From Bacteroides nordii WAL 11050 = JCM 12987 (GTDB lineage: Bacteria; Bacteroidota; Bacteroidia; Bacteroidales; Bacteroidaceae), in NCBI GenBank assembly GCA_000613465.1, contig BAJA01000036.1, forward strand, positions 1-56,129: a stretch of DNA of 56,129 nt, read 5' to 3'. The notes beneath the pieces are model-generated. The model saw only the letters and a list, made by a program, of their open reading frames with translations. It was not told where the DNA came from and made no database searches. A program made the translations under genes and the position numbers. This document shows positions 41,583 to 51,482 of this stretch, one piece after another (positions within the stretch are counted from its first letter, which is position 1; every line of letters starts with the position of its first letter).

Positions 41583-43052
41583 ATGAAAAAGAAAAACATC
41601 AGTTTGTGTGCTATCACAGCCGCTCTATTTTTCGGAAACCATGCAAATGCAGCCGACTTTGTTGTGGCAAAAGACAATACAGTTGTAATCAACCAGGCAT
41701 GTCTGGCGGCCGCTTATAAGAGTAACCGCCCGGAGATGAAGAAGCGATTGTTTACCTCTAAAGCGGTAGAGGCTGAAATTGTGCGGGTTAAGAAGTTGTT
41801 GACTAACCGGAAATTGTCCTGGATGTTTGAAAACTGTTTCCCAAATACGCTCGAAACGACTGTACATTACCGTACAACGGATGGTCAACCCGATACTTTT
41901 GTATATACGGGAGATATTCATGCCATGTGGTTGCGTGATTCCGGGGCACAGGTTTGGCCTTATATACAGTTGGTAAACAAAGATCCGGAACTGAAAAAAA
42001 TGCTTGAAGGAGTCATTCGCCGTCAGTTTAAGTGTATCATTATTGATCCGTATGCAAATGCTTTCAATGATGGAGCGAAAGGTGGCGATTGGATGAGTGA
42101 CCTGACGGATATGAAACCGGAACTCCATGAACGTAAATGGGAGATTGATTCTCTTTGTTATCCGCTTCGATTGGCCTATCAATACTGGAAAGAGACAGGA
42201 GATGCCAGCGTCTTTGATAACGAATGGATACAGGCCATCACCAATATTCTGAGAACATTTAAAGAGCAGCAGCGTAAGGATAAGGTGGATTATTACAAAT
42301 TCCAGCGTAAAACGGAGCGTGCGCTCGACACGCTGAATAATAATGGGTTGGGAGCTCCTGTAAATCCGGTAGGATTGATAGTCTCTTCTTTCCGTCCGTC
42401 GGATGATGCTACAACACTGCAATTTCTTGTTCCGTCAAACTTCTTTGCCGTATCTTCACTTAGAAAAGCTGCAGAGATATTGACTGCGGTAAATCAGAGA
42501 ACTGATCTGGCTCAGCAATGTACGGACCTTGCGCAGGAAGTGAAAGGTGCACTGAAGAAATATGCAACCTATAATCATCCCAAATACGGAACAATTTATG
42601 CTTTTGAAGTAGATGGTTTCGGAAATCAGCTGTTGATGGATGATGCGAATGTACCCAGTCTGATAGCTATGCCTTATCTGGGCGATATGGATGTGAATGA
42701 TCCGATCTATCAGAATACGCGTCGTTTTGTATGGAGCAAAGACAATCCGTATTTCTTCAAAGGAAAAGCCGGAGAAGGTATCGGAGGTCCACATATCGGT
42801 TATGATATGATCTGGCCGATGAGTATTATGATGAAAGCTTTCACAAGCCAGAATGACGAAGAGATAAAGACTTGTGTGAAGATGCTTATGGATACGGATG
42901 CAGGTACAGGGTTTATGCATGAATCCTTCCATAAAGATGATCCTGCCAATTTTACCCGTGCCTGGTTTGCATGGCAAAATACACTGTTTGGTGAATTGAT
43001 ATTGAAATTGGTTAATGAGGGGAAAATTGATTTATTGAACAGTATACAATAA
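41583..43052 (+). CDS. Glycoside hydrolase family 125 exo-alpha-1,6-mannosidase
   Basis: A 489-residue protein with a signal peptide ending NHANAAD (about 1-23), so it is probably periplasmic. It has the GH125 stretches DIHAMWLRDSGAQVWPY (about 110-126), FNDGAKGGDWMSDLTDMKP and GIGGPHIGYDMIWPMS. The family removes terminal alpha-1,6-linked mannose and would finish the oligosaccharides released by the upstream GH76. The two genes are 13 bases apart and presumably co-transcribed. Confidence 0.94.
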   Translation: MKKKNISLCAITAALFFGNHANAADFVVAKDNTVVINQACLAAAYKSNRPEMKKRLFTSKAVEAEIVRVKKLLTNRKLSWMFENCFPNTLETTVHYRTTDGQPDTFVYTGDIHAMWLRDSGAQVWPYIQLVNKDPELKKMLEGVIRRQFKCIIIDPYANAFNDGAKGGDWMSDLTDMKPELHERKWEIDSLCYPLRLAYQYWKETGDASVFDNEWIQAITNILRTFKEQQRKDKVDYYKFQRKTERALDTLNNNGLGAPVNPVGLIVSSFRPSDDATTLQFLVPSNFFAVSSLRKAAEILTAVNQRTDLAQQCTDLAQEVKGALKKYATYNHPKYGTIYAFEVDGFGNQLLMDDANVPSLIAMPYLGDMDVNDPIYQNTRRFVWSKDNPYFFKGKAGEGIGGPHIGYDMIWPMSIMMKAFTSQNDEEIKTCVKMLMDTDAGTGFMHESFHKDDPANFTRAWFAWQNTLFGELILKLVNEGKIDLLNSIQ

Positions 43053-43078
43053 TTTTCTCTTTGTACTATTTTACCTTT

Positions 43079-43134
43079 GATAAAGAGATAGAATATATAA
43101 ACTGTTTTTTTACATAATTTCCTATCTCTTTATC
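43079..43134. terminator. 13-bp inverted repeat between convergent genes
   Basis: gataaagagatag (43079-43091) and ctatctctttatc (43122-43134) are exact complements around a 30-base loop that contains a T run. It lies between the convergent GH125 and NlpE-like genes and may end transcription from both sides. Confidence 0.6.
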
Positions 43135-43170
43135 ATACTTTTGATTTATTGTGTTGAATAAGAAGCGTAA

Positions 43171-43623
43171 TTAAAAGACTTTTTCCTGCTTCAACACATA
43201 CAAATCAGCAAGTGCTCCTGTGATGGGCTGTTTGTCTGCATCCAGCATTACTATCCGGCCTTCTTCCACCTTATAATAAGATTTATCTCCTTCTTTGGAA
43301 GTCGTAGTCAATATATTGCCTTCTACTATGAAAGTACCTGCTTCATCAAATTCCGCATCTTTTCTTTCCTGGTAAATATATTTCTGTGTATACGTATGAT
43401 CCTTGTTGAAAACCAAAGTAACATCTATCCCCGGACAGTCAGCTGCGGGAATTGTTCCTTTATACTCTCCAAAATAATCAAGTGAGGTTTCTGCATTGTG
43501 CATATCTGCTACCTGTGTAGTATCTGCACTCATACTGTCGGCATTGTTTGTTTTTTTACTGTTTGTACACCCTGTCATAATAAAAGCACAGAGTATTGCT
43601 GCAAAATAAAACTTCTTTCCCAT
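43171..43623 (-). CDS. NlpE N-terminal-domain-like lipoprotein
   Basis: A 150-residue lipoprotein (MTGC, Cys about 19). Residues about 50-145 match the NlpE N-terminal fold, known for sensing envelope or copper stress, with EYKGTIPAADCPGIDVTLVFN and GTFIVEGNILTTTSKEGDKS. The family's CxxC normally reads CADC; the first cysteine is alanine here (AADC), so a disulfide or metal pair at that place is lost. A -7-like box TACCTTTG lies at 43653-43660 on the minus strand. Confidence 0.75.
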   Translation of the reverse strand: MGKKFYFAAILCAFIMTGCTNSKKTNNADSMSADTTQVADMHNAETSLDYFGEYKGTIPAADCPGIDVTLVFNKDHTYTQKYIYQERKDAEFDEAGTFIVEGNILTTTSKEGDKSYYKVEEGRIVMLDADKQPITGALADLYVLKQEKVF

Positions 43624-43698
43624 ACTGATTGTTATTTTTATTAAATGAACAACAAAGGTACAACTAAAAAGTTTAACTTTGCTCTAAACTAATATCAA

Positions 43699-43771
43699 TC
43701 GTAAATCCTCATTTGTGATTTGCCAATTATCATTTATCAATCGTAAATCGTAAATTATTAAATCGTAAATC
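43699..43771. repeat. Four copies of tcgtaaat between divergent genes
   Basis: Copies start at 43699, 43741, 43748 and 43763, three of them extending to tcgtaaatc. They lie directly upstream of yaaA. Similar runs occur in Bacteroides intergenic DNA as far as I recall; a binding site is the alternative. Confidence 0.5.
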
Positions 43772-43779
43772 CTCCATTT

Positions 43780-44553
43780 ATGCTTATACTTTTATCCTGC
43801 GCCAAAACCATGAGTGATGTTTCAAAAGTGAAAGTCCCTTTTACTACTATACCTTGTTTTCAGAAAGAAGCGGCAGAAATTGCTTTAGAGATGTCGCAGT
43901 TTTCTGTAGAAGAGTTAGAGCATTTGTTGCGTGTGAATCCTAAGATTGCTGTCGAGAATTACAAACGTTATCAGGCTTTTCATTCAGAGGATACTCGTGC
44001 GCTTCCGGCCCTGCTTGCCTATACAGGTATTGTTTTTAAGCGGTTGAATCCGAAAGATTTTTCAGACGACGATTTTCGCTATGCACAGGAACATCTTCGG
44101 TTCACTTCATTTTGCTACGGTTTACTTCGTCCGTTAGATCTAATCCGTTTGTATCGTCTTGAAGGAGATGTAAGACTCCCTGAGCAAGGTGGTAAAACTC
44201 TGTTTTCTTATTGGCAGTCCCGGCTTACCGATTCATTTCTTAAAGAGATCAAAGCCACCGGAGGCGTGCTATGTAATCTGGCAAGTGATGAAATGCGTGG
44301 TTTGTTTGACTGGAAGCGTATAGAACAGGAAGTGACGATTGTTACCCCCGAATTTCATGTATGGAAGAATGGCAAACTTTCTACTATTGTAGTTTACACC
44401 AAAATGTCTCGTGGGGAGATGACACGTTTTATTCTGAAAAACCGGATAGAATCTCCGCAGGATTTGAAAGCTTTTCACTGGGAGGGATTTGAGTTTAATG
44501 AACGATTATCAAACGAAAAGAAATTAATATTCACTAATGGAGCAACAGAATAA
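43780..44553 (+). CDS. yaaA: Peroxide stress protein YaaA (UPF0246)
   Basis: A 257-residue cytoplasmic protein starting MLILLSCAKTMSD, as YaaA does, with the family stretches RYQAFHSEDTRALPALLAYTG, FCYGLLRPLDLIRLYRLEGD, NLASDEMRGLFDW and VVYTKMSRGEMTRFILKNRI. YaaA lowers the level of free iron and DNA damage during peroxide stress. It overlaps the downstream acetyltransferase by 17 bases, so the two are probably co-translated. A TAACTTTG box at 43674-43681 faces it. Confidence 0.95.
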   Translation: MLILLSCAKTMSDVSKVKVPFTTIPCFQKEAAEIALEMSQFSVEELEHLLRVNPKIAVENYKRYQAFHSEDTRALPALLAYTGIVFKRLNPKDFSDDDFRYAQEHLRFTSFCYGLLRPLDLIRLYRLEGDVRLPEQGGKTLFSYWQSRLTDSFLKEIKATGGVLCNLASDEMRGLFDWKRIEQEVTIVTPEFHVWKNGKLSTIVVYTKMSRGEMTRFILKNRIESPQDLKAFHWEGFEFNERLSNEKKLIFTNGATE

Positions 44554-45106
44554 GATGAGTGAAGTAGACAAAATGCGTAATGGGCAACTGGCTGATATGT
44601 CTGTGCCGGAAATGCAGGTACGTTTTGAGAAAGCTAAAAAGTTATTGGCCCGTATGCGTGGGTTGAGTACTTATGACGAGGAATATCGTCCCTTGCTCGA
44701 GGAACTGATACCGGATATCCCTGTTACATCTGTTATTTGCCCGCCTTTTCACTGTGATCACGGTGATGGTATCCGGCTAGGCGAATATGTATTTGTCAAT
44801 GCTAACTGTACTTTTCTGGATGGTGGATATATAACGATCGGAGCCCATACATTGGTGGGCCCTTGTGTGCAGATTTATACCCCTCATCATCCGGTGGATT
44901 ATATAGAACGGCGTGAACCGAAAGAATATGCTTATCCGGTCACGATCGGTAAAGATTGCTGGATTGGTGGTGGCGCTGTTATCTGTCCCGGAGTGACGAT
45001 TGGAGATCGTTGTATCATTGGAGCAGGGAGTGTAGTAACTAAAGATATACCGGCTGATAGTGTTGCGGTGGGCAATCCGGCACGGGTTGTAAAGAAAGTA
45101 AAATAG
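44537..45106 (+). CDS. Maltose/galactoside O-acetyltransferase family
   Basis: A 189-residue cytoplasmic enzyme with an N-terminal Mac domain (about 1-60: MSEVDKMRNGQLADMS) and a left-handed beta-helix of hexapeptide repeats (about 75-189: IRLGEYVFVNANCTFLD, VTIGKDCWIGGGAVICPGVT). The catalytic histidine is in YTPHHPVD. It transfers an acetyl group from acetyl-CoA to a sugar; the exact sugar is not predictable. It overlaps yaaA at its start. Confidence 0.93.
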   Translation: MEQQNKMSEVDKMRNGQLADMSVPEMQVRFEKAKKLLARMRGLSTYDEEYRPLLEELIPDIPVTSVICPPFHCDHGDGIRLGEYVFVNANCTFLDGGYITIGAHTLVGPCVQIYTPHHPVDYIERREPKEYAYPVTIGKDCWIGGGAVICPGVTIGDRCIIGAGSVVTKDIPADSVAVGNPARVVKKVK

Positions 45107-45282
45107 CCGGGCAACTTATCAGATTGTAAGAAATAAGAGAGGTGAAAAGGTGATTTATTATCTTTCCATCTCTTTTTGTGTATATTAGTGCAATCTTTTG
45201 AGAAAATACTTCAATTTCTTCTATAAAAAAAGAGGTTAATTTGTAATCGTTAATCTATCATTAATATATAAAGACGAATGCA

Positions 45283-48200
45283 ATGGGAAAGACACTACTT
45301 CTTTTTAAATCTCTTTTGATGAGCGTGTGCACGCTCACACTGACCACTCAGGCACAAAGTTTATCTGATGTAACCAATATCAATGTAGACGAATGCTATA
45401 TTTATGATTCATTTTTATCAGCGGACTGGGGAAATGAGTCCATGGCGCCCGGCAACGGAAGTACTGCGAATGATTATTGGGCTAAAAGTTGGATTACAGG
45501 AACCCGCAAGGTCTACAAGGGGGCAGAGGTGGCAAATATTGGTGGAACTGAACTTGAATATATAGTGAAACAAGTGCGTCCAGGAAATTATAATAGCTCT
45601 ATCGGCATGCTGAATATGAAAAATTTATATAGAGCGATGCATCGGAAGTATTTAGAGAATCTCATATAACCAGTAGTTTGATTTTACCGGAATTGCCCAG
45701 TGTCGGTAAGGTGGCCCTGTTTCTGTTGAAACCTTATAAATCAGGCGTATCAGATGGCATTGCACTCGATAAAAAAAAACGCGGATGGTTCCTGGACAGA
45801 GGTGATACAGGTGAAACACCCTTCGGCAGATGGCTGGGTCTATCTGCATTATATTAATAAAGAAGCTATTATCTCTCAGGTTCCGGTGACGTATCGGATT
45901 CGTTCTTATTCATATAACTCAAGAACCGCAGAAGGGTATGGCCCTATTTTGGGAGGCCTGATTGTTCAGAAATATCTGGAGAATGACAATTATACCAAAC
46001 CGCTTACCCGGCCTTATTATCCGTTAGGAAATAACTCATCTACTTTGTCGAATGCCAAAAAACTGGTAGATACTTATACGGAAGCTGAATGGTTGGGATT
46101 AGTTCCCACACAAGCTCCCCGTAGTTTGCAGCATAGTCCGGCTTCTGTTAATAGTACGGATTGGACATGGGATCCCGCCCAGCCGGATCAAATAACCTGT
46201 AAGGCTACCGGTACTGTGTTTCCAAACAGTAATTATACGGTTTTATATGCCAATGCAGAGGTTATGACCGGAAAGATCATTAAAGTCCCGTATTATAAAA
46301 CGTCCAAAGGCAACACCTATGTACAGGCTCAGATTGATTATGGAAAAACAGCTTTTATGACCAAGAACTTACCCATTTTGGGAGCCGCCTACCAACTGAC
46401 AAAAGATGAAAAGTATGCCCGTTATGTGGCTTTGGCTTTAGACAAGTGGGCAAATGCGGTGCCTGATTTCTTTATGACCGAAGGTTGGAATAAAGACCGG
46501 ATTGTGAATAAGAGTGACCTTTCGAAATATCAGAACGTACAACGTGCTTCGGATCATAACGGGTTGACTCATGAATTTCATGAGGGAGAACTACTATCGT
46601 TTGATCGTATTTATGAAAGTCAGGCGCTAAAGGAGCTTTCGGCAGAGAGAGCTACGATGTACGCCGGCATATTGTTGATGATCTGTTCCTTAATATAGGA
46701 TTATGGGTGATTGACCAGCCGATGTCTACTCATCAATCTACCAATCTGGTGGGACATATTGGTGTACTGATTCAGGTGGCTGCTATTATTGAAGACGAAG
46801 TAATGAAAGAAAAAATCATTGATTTTGTCGATCGTTATTATACGTTGTGTATTGCAAACAACTTCAAGCGTGACGGTATGTATCCTGAGTCCTTCTCTTA
46901 CCACAGAGGATATGCCGATGAGACTATGCAAACGTTAAGCTGTTGGAAGATTATTTCAGTATGTTTGAACCGAAAACTGACGCGATGCGCCGTATTGCTG
47001 CAAAATCCCTTACACGTAAGGAGTTTACTCAGCGTACGACGTTGGTTCATAAACAGGTTGGATTTCCGAATGGAGATATGGCTCCGTTTGATGATACCAC
47101 GGCCGGATACAGTGATAAGCGAACTTCTACCAAATCTTATTTATTGCCAGCTTACTATCATGCCATGTTGGGAGCAGGTACGGGCGATCAGCAGATTCAA
47201 TCGAATATCGGAGCGAATGATAAAGCCAATCATGTGGGCAATAGTGTGATGTCTATGACCCTTTATGCCAATGGAGAAGAGCAGATTGGTGATATCCGTT
47301 ACTCCCGGCTTCCAGGACGCGATTATACGAATAGTGTGACGGCTCATAACCTGGTTGCCGTTGACGAAGAACTGACCCAGTATTTTACATCAGGCCGCCA
47401 GGTTCTTGGCAATAGTGGACACGTATTTACAAATGGTTACTTCACCTTGTTTGAACCGGGGCTCGATGGGGTTGCTGCAACAGAGGTTTATAGTAAAACG
47501 ATCCGTCCGGGAAAAGTAGAACGTTATCAGCGTATTCATGTTTTGAATACGATTGATCCGTCTCGTCCTTATCTGCTCGACTTATTTGTGGTAAAGGGAG
47601 GAACGAAGCACGACTACCTGTTACACGGCTCTACACAGTATGATCAGACGATTGAAACCAGCCTGTCTATGACGAAAATTAACAGCCAATACCCACTCTT
47701 GCCAACCGGAGTAACCTATAAAGATCCGGTGGTAGAAGGTGATAAAACAAACTGGTATGGTGCTTTTCGTGAAATGTCAAAAGCGCAATCTCCCGGAGAA
47801 TGGAACGTGACTTATGTACAGGATGCCTCCAGAGGTGTTAAGATTTTTGCTGTGGATGATGCCCGGTCTACGGTATATTTAGGTAAGTCGCCTAATTCCT
47901 ATCGTCGTGCTACCGGAACAACGATGTATGAATATTGGCGTCCGGCTTTGGTGGAACGCCGCACCGGAAACAGCGGTATGCGTAGTTTGTTTACCCATGT
48001 GATGGAGGCGTATAATGGTGGTTCTAAGATTGTTTCGGTAAAACAAGTTCCGTTAAATCAGAATAGTGAAGAATATGTGGGAGTGTCTGTCACCTTTACC
48101 GATGGTCGTGAAGATGTGATTCTTGTGAATCTGAACAATGCGCTGATTACAGGTATTGATCCGGCTGAGAAAATATCGACAGCCGATGGGCGCTATGCAA

Positions 48201-48949
48201 TGGAAGGTAAGATAGCTGTTTTTTCAAAGAGTAAAGACGCAGAGAAGGCGAAGAGTATTTTGATTAACGGTTCCCAGTTATCCGTAGGAGAAGAATCGGT
48301 AGAAATAGAGAACTACAAATATTCCGGAACTATCACCTCTACTGTACGCAAGGAAGACGGCGCTTCCTGCAATGCTTTTGTTACCGATGCTATGATTCCT
48401 GCCGGTGATGAGTTAAAGGGGCGCTGGATGTCGGTTAAATTTGGATCTTATAAAGTGATTAACCCACCTTCGGGTGCTGTGAAAACACAGGAAGATATGA
48501 ATGAATTGTTTCAAATAGACCATATAGAGCAGGTGGGCGGCCAAACTTATATTGTAACCGCCGAAGACCATTGTTTGAAGGTGGATGGTGCAATGGCTGA
48601 GGAGATAATGCGTCCGCAACGTCAGTTTACAGGGGCTACGACATTTACAATCTTAAAGAGCCAGTCCGGCCTGTTTGGAGGAGGTACAGGATTGTCTGCC
48701 GTGCCCGCCGAGAAGAACGTACAAATCTATCCGAATCCGGTAAAAGATGTCCTGCATGTGCGTGCCGATCAGGAAATTAAGCGTGTGATCATCTATTCAC
48801 TGACCGGTTTTGCTGTGCGTGAACTTTTGTTTGCGGGACAAACAGAAGTTACTGTTCAGGCAATGGATCTGGCAGAGGGCAACTATATTGTGACAATTGA
48901 GTTACAGGATGGTTCTGTAAAAAATGAACGGCTGATGATTACGCGTTAG
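45283..48949 (+). CDS. Heparinase II/III-like polysaccharide lyase with T9SS-type tail (four frameshifts)
   Basis: A signal peptide (to about LTTQAQS) leads to a beta-sandwich N-terminus and an alpha-barrel (LPILGAAYQLTKDEKYARYV, MTEGWNKDRIV, GMYPESFSYHRGY). The heparinase II/III-like beta domain follows (TNSVTAHNLVAVDE, NSGHVFTNGYFTLF). The tail (YPNPVKDVLHVRADQEIKRV, then EGNYIVTIELQDGSVKNERL) resembles a Por secretion sorting domain. Four indels break the gene. A base is missing near 45630, and its repair restores SDASEVFRESHITSSLILP. There is an extra A in the nine-A run 45771-45779. Bases are missing near 46667 (GHIVDDLFLNIGLWV) and near 46940 (LLEDYFSMFEP). The repaired length is about 1222 residues. 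The substrate is likely a uronic-acid polysaccharide, but I cannot name it. Confidence 0.8.
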
Positions 48950-49004
48950 CTTCTTAATTAATAAGTTGTTATAAGAGGGCCAAAAGTAGAATTCGCTATT
49001 ATTA

Positions 49005-49074
49005 AAACGCAGGTTAACGCTAATTTACGCAGATTTAATTTAATTTTTGCGTAACTTAGCGTTAATCTGCGTTT
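49005..49074. repeat. Intergenic hairpin repeat, copy 1 (cgcag family)
   Basis: Arms 49005-49031 (beginning aaacgcaggttaacgc) and 49048-49074 (ending gcgttaatctgcgttt) pair over 27 bp with two mismatches and a 16-base loop. The same core words (aaacgca, cgcagatt) recur in the hairpin at 51483-51571, so the two flank the gene pair between them. The gap 48950-49285 holds no gene that I can see. Confidence 0.7.
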
Positions 49075-49285
49075 CTAAATTTATATATTAATAGCTTTCT
49101 CAGTTTTTTGACACCTTCTTGTTATTTATACTGTTTTTGAATAAGAGTAGTCGTATGTTATATGATTAAATCTTCTGCAAAACCTTGCATATGATTGTAA
49201 ATCTTGCTAATATTGCATGTAGACTTCTCTGGTGAGTTGAATATAAACAGACTCTTATAATCTATTTTTATCATATCATAGAACT

Positions 49286-50725
49286 ATGACTAACCAAAAT
49301 CTGATAGCGCAATGCAATGAGGCAGTCATTCATTTTGCGGACGAATGTATAAAATGGCAGGAACAAATAGAAGTACTTTCTTCTACTATGGACGAATCTC
49401 TTGCAGTTCCATTGGGAAAGAAACTGTGTGCTTTGTCTGCATCCCGGGAAGAAATGGATATTTACCGTCGGATGTTTGCTGCCAACGAAGAGTGTAGTCC
49501 TATGAATGTCGGAGAGATATGCAGAAAATACATTAATGATTATAATAGTGATAAGAATCACAAAAAATATCATAATATGTATCGGAAAAAAGACGCTCGC
49601 GAAGTAAGAACAAGAAGGTTGAATCAGATTCTGATAGCTCCGGATATAGAGACACCCGAACAAAAACGAGAAGCCTGGACTTTGTATAATTATTCGCCTT
49701 TATTTAGGTTGGTATTTACGCAAATACTGGATAATGCTGTTAAATATAGTATGCCAAACACTACTATTGATATGCAGATGGAAGTGCATGATGAATATAA
49801 ACAGATTACTTTTTCTAATTTTGGCCCCCGGCTGGAAGAGGACGAAGCAAAGCGTGTTTTAGAACATGAATATCGTGGGATTAATGCTCAGTATTTGACA
49901 ACTGAAGGACATGGATTGGGGTTAAGCATAGTGAAAGAAATAGCCGATTCGCAGGAGGTACAGGTAATAGTGGAAAGCGGTGAAGAAGCCAGCAACAGTT
50001 ACGATAATGTACCTTATGAACTTTTTTCGATTATCTTAGTGTTCCCTCATCGTGATACCCCTGCTTCAGCTCCTGCATTTCTGCAGGATATTTCAGATAA
50101 TACAGCGATAGGTATCTATCTTCATGAAATGAATCGTGTGATACGTACCTGCTATCGGAAATTATCGGATATCTGCAATTGGGCTACTTCTAACCGTCAG
50201 GAATTGCCCGAAGAGATGTTTTTTATATGCAATTGTATGCGGGTCTCCTATTTGCATATGCAGGCATTATTTTTTTATATTGATTATCTTCTGCTGCCAC
50301 CAGACATGTGTGTGTATGGCAATCCGTTGGAAAAGACGGTTTCGCTGGATACAATTCTGAATAATATATGTGTGGCCTATCGGGATGAGCTAGAATATGA
50401 TAAAGACTTTTTGCCTTCTTTTTCTTTTCCGGCCAAAGAACTTCTTTTATATATTTATTTGAATGGCATTGTATATCATTTGTTGGAACATCGTAAGGTG
50501 AAAGAAGAAAAGTTGGAAATGAATATTGATATTGAAACAAGTTCTGTTGTTTTCCGGGTGAAAAGTGGCTTTAATGATTTAGGAAGGAATGAAAAGCCCG
50601 TTTCTCTGGCAGAAATGGAACATCTGGACTGTCATAGATGGGGCTTTTATAATTCCATATTGCAAAACACAACAAGCGGATTTACATCAGTTATTAATAA
50701 AACAGTAATCTTGTATATAAAATAG
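49286..50725 (+). CDS. Soluble GHKL-ATPase (histidine-kinase-like) without a phosphoacceptor domain
   Basis: A 479-residue protein with no signal peptide and no membrane helix. Residues about 130-250 form a histidine-kinase-type ATPase fold: N box ILDNAVKYS (about 147), G1-like FSNFGPRLEEDE and G2 EGHGLGLSIVKEIAD (about 206). I see no HisKA helix with a histidine in an H-box. The N-terminal part (about 1-125) is charged and helical, and the last 210 residues are helix-rich with no known motif. It sits 2 bases before the membrane-anchored receiver gene, so the two very likely work together. Which protein it phosphorylates, if any, is unknown. Confidence 0.75.
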   Translation: MTNQNLIAQCNEAVIHFADECIKWQEQIEVLSSTMDESLAVPLGKKLCALSASREEMDIYRRMFAANEECSPMNVGEICRKYINDYNSDKNHKKYHNMYRKKDAREVRTRRLNQILIAPDIETPEQKREAWTLYNYSPLFRLVFTQILDNAVKYSMPNTTIDMQMEVHDEYKQITFSNFGPRLEEDEAKRVLEHEYRGINAQYLTTEGHGLGLSIVKEIADSQEVQVIVESGEEASNSYDNVPYELFSIILVFPHRDTPASAPAFLQDISDNTAIGIYLHEMNRVIRTCYRKLSDICNWATSNRQELPEEMFFICNCMRVSYLHMQALFFYIDYLLLPPDMCVYGNPLEKTVSLDTILNNICVAYRDELEYDKDFLPSFSFPAKELLLYIYLNGIVYHLLEHRKVKEEKLEMNIDIETSSVVFRVKSGFNDLGRNEKPVSLAEMEHLDCHRWGFYNSILQNTTSGFTSVINKTVILYIK

Positions 50726-50727
50726 AT

Positions 50728-51474
50728 ATGAAAAATTTCTTAAAGGAAGTTCTGAAAACAACGCTTAGCACTTATTTTGCATCTGTTGTCACAGGTGTAG
50801 GTGGTGTGTCATCTTTGATTGCATTATTTCATGATGTATCAGGATATTATGTTATCTATTTATGTGCTTTATTGCTATTTCTTAGTGGGTATTGCTTTTA
50901 TTTGTCAAAGCAGAATAAGGCAAATACAAAGCGGGAGGAGACTAATATCAAAGTAACCAAATGTTCTTCTGTAACTTCTTTAAAAGAGAGAACATTCAAT
51001 ATTCTTGCTATTGATGACCAATATAAAACGCGGCAGTATTTGAAAGAAAATTTTCAGAGCGAATGCCTCACAGTGATAGAAGCTATTCCTACCCCTTTGT
51101 TTGCTGAGGGGTTTGATATTATTATATCCGATTTGATAGGTGCCGGTCCCGGTAAAAAAGAGAATGCAACGCAAATATTACAGGGAATACGAAAACGTTA
51201 TCCTTATAAATATCTGATAATCATGTCGTCTGAACCGTTGCTTCTTGTAGAAGTTGCCCAATGGGCGGATGCAACTATAACAAAGACTGAGACGGACAGT
51301 TTGTATGAGAAACTTTCAGTTGCATTGCTAAAAGCAAAGGAAGAGTTATCCAACCCCCAAAAGCGTTGGGAGAATCTAAAGGTACAGGGAGCGATTTTGC
51401 AGGACTCCTATAATAAAGAAGAGGAATATAGTCTATTTCTTGCTTCACATCACCCTTCTACCCTAATTAAATGA
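50728..51474 (+). CDS. Membrane-anchored receiver-domain protein
   Basis: A 248-residue protein with two membrane helices at the N-terminus (about 15-38, YFASVVTGVGGVSSLIAL, and 42-62, VIYLCALLLFLSGYCFYL). A linker (about 63-85) joins them to a receiver-like domain (about 88-205). The receiver keeps the acidic pair (ILAIDDQ, about 94-95), the phosphoacceptor aspartate (IIISDL, about 134), a serine in MSSE and the lysine in ITKTE (about 185). No output domain follows; the C-terminus is about 40 polar residues. The membrane segment is therefore the likely effector or anchor. It belongs with the GHKL ATPase gene upstream. Confidence 0.78.
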   Translation: MKNFLKEVLKTTLSTYFASVVTGVGGVSSLIALFHDVSGYYVIYLCALLLFLSGYCFYLSKQNKANTKREETNIKVTKCSSVTSLKERTFNILAIDDQYKTRQYLKENFQSECLTVIEAIPTPLFAEGFDIIISDLIGAGPGKKENATQILQGIRKRYPYKYLIIMSSEPLLLVEVAQWADATITKTETDSLYEKLSVALLKAKEELSNPQKRWENLKVQGAILQDSYNKEEEYSLFLASHHPSTLIK

Positions 51475-51482
51475 TACCATCA

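Noticed and set aside
43699..43771. CRISPR-like array
   Set aside because: The repeats are only 8-9 bases, irregularly spaced and partly overlapping.
2628..46940. Programmed frameshifting as the reason for the broken genes
   Set aside because: The sites differ in sequence, occur in unrelated genes, and lack a common slippery site with downstream structure.
49286..51474. Ordinary two-component system
   Set aside because: The kinase-like protein has no sensor, membrane segment or H-box, and the receiver protein has no output domain.
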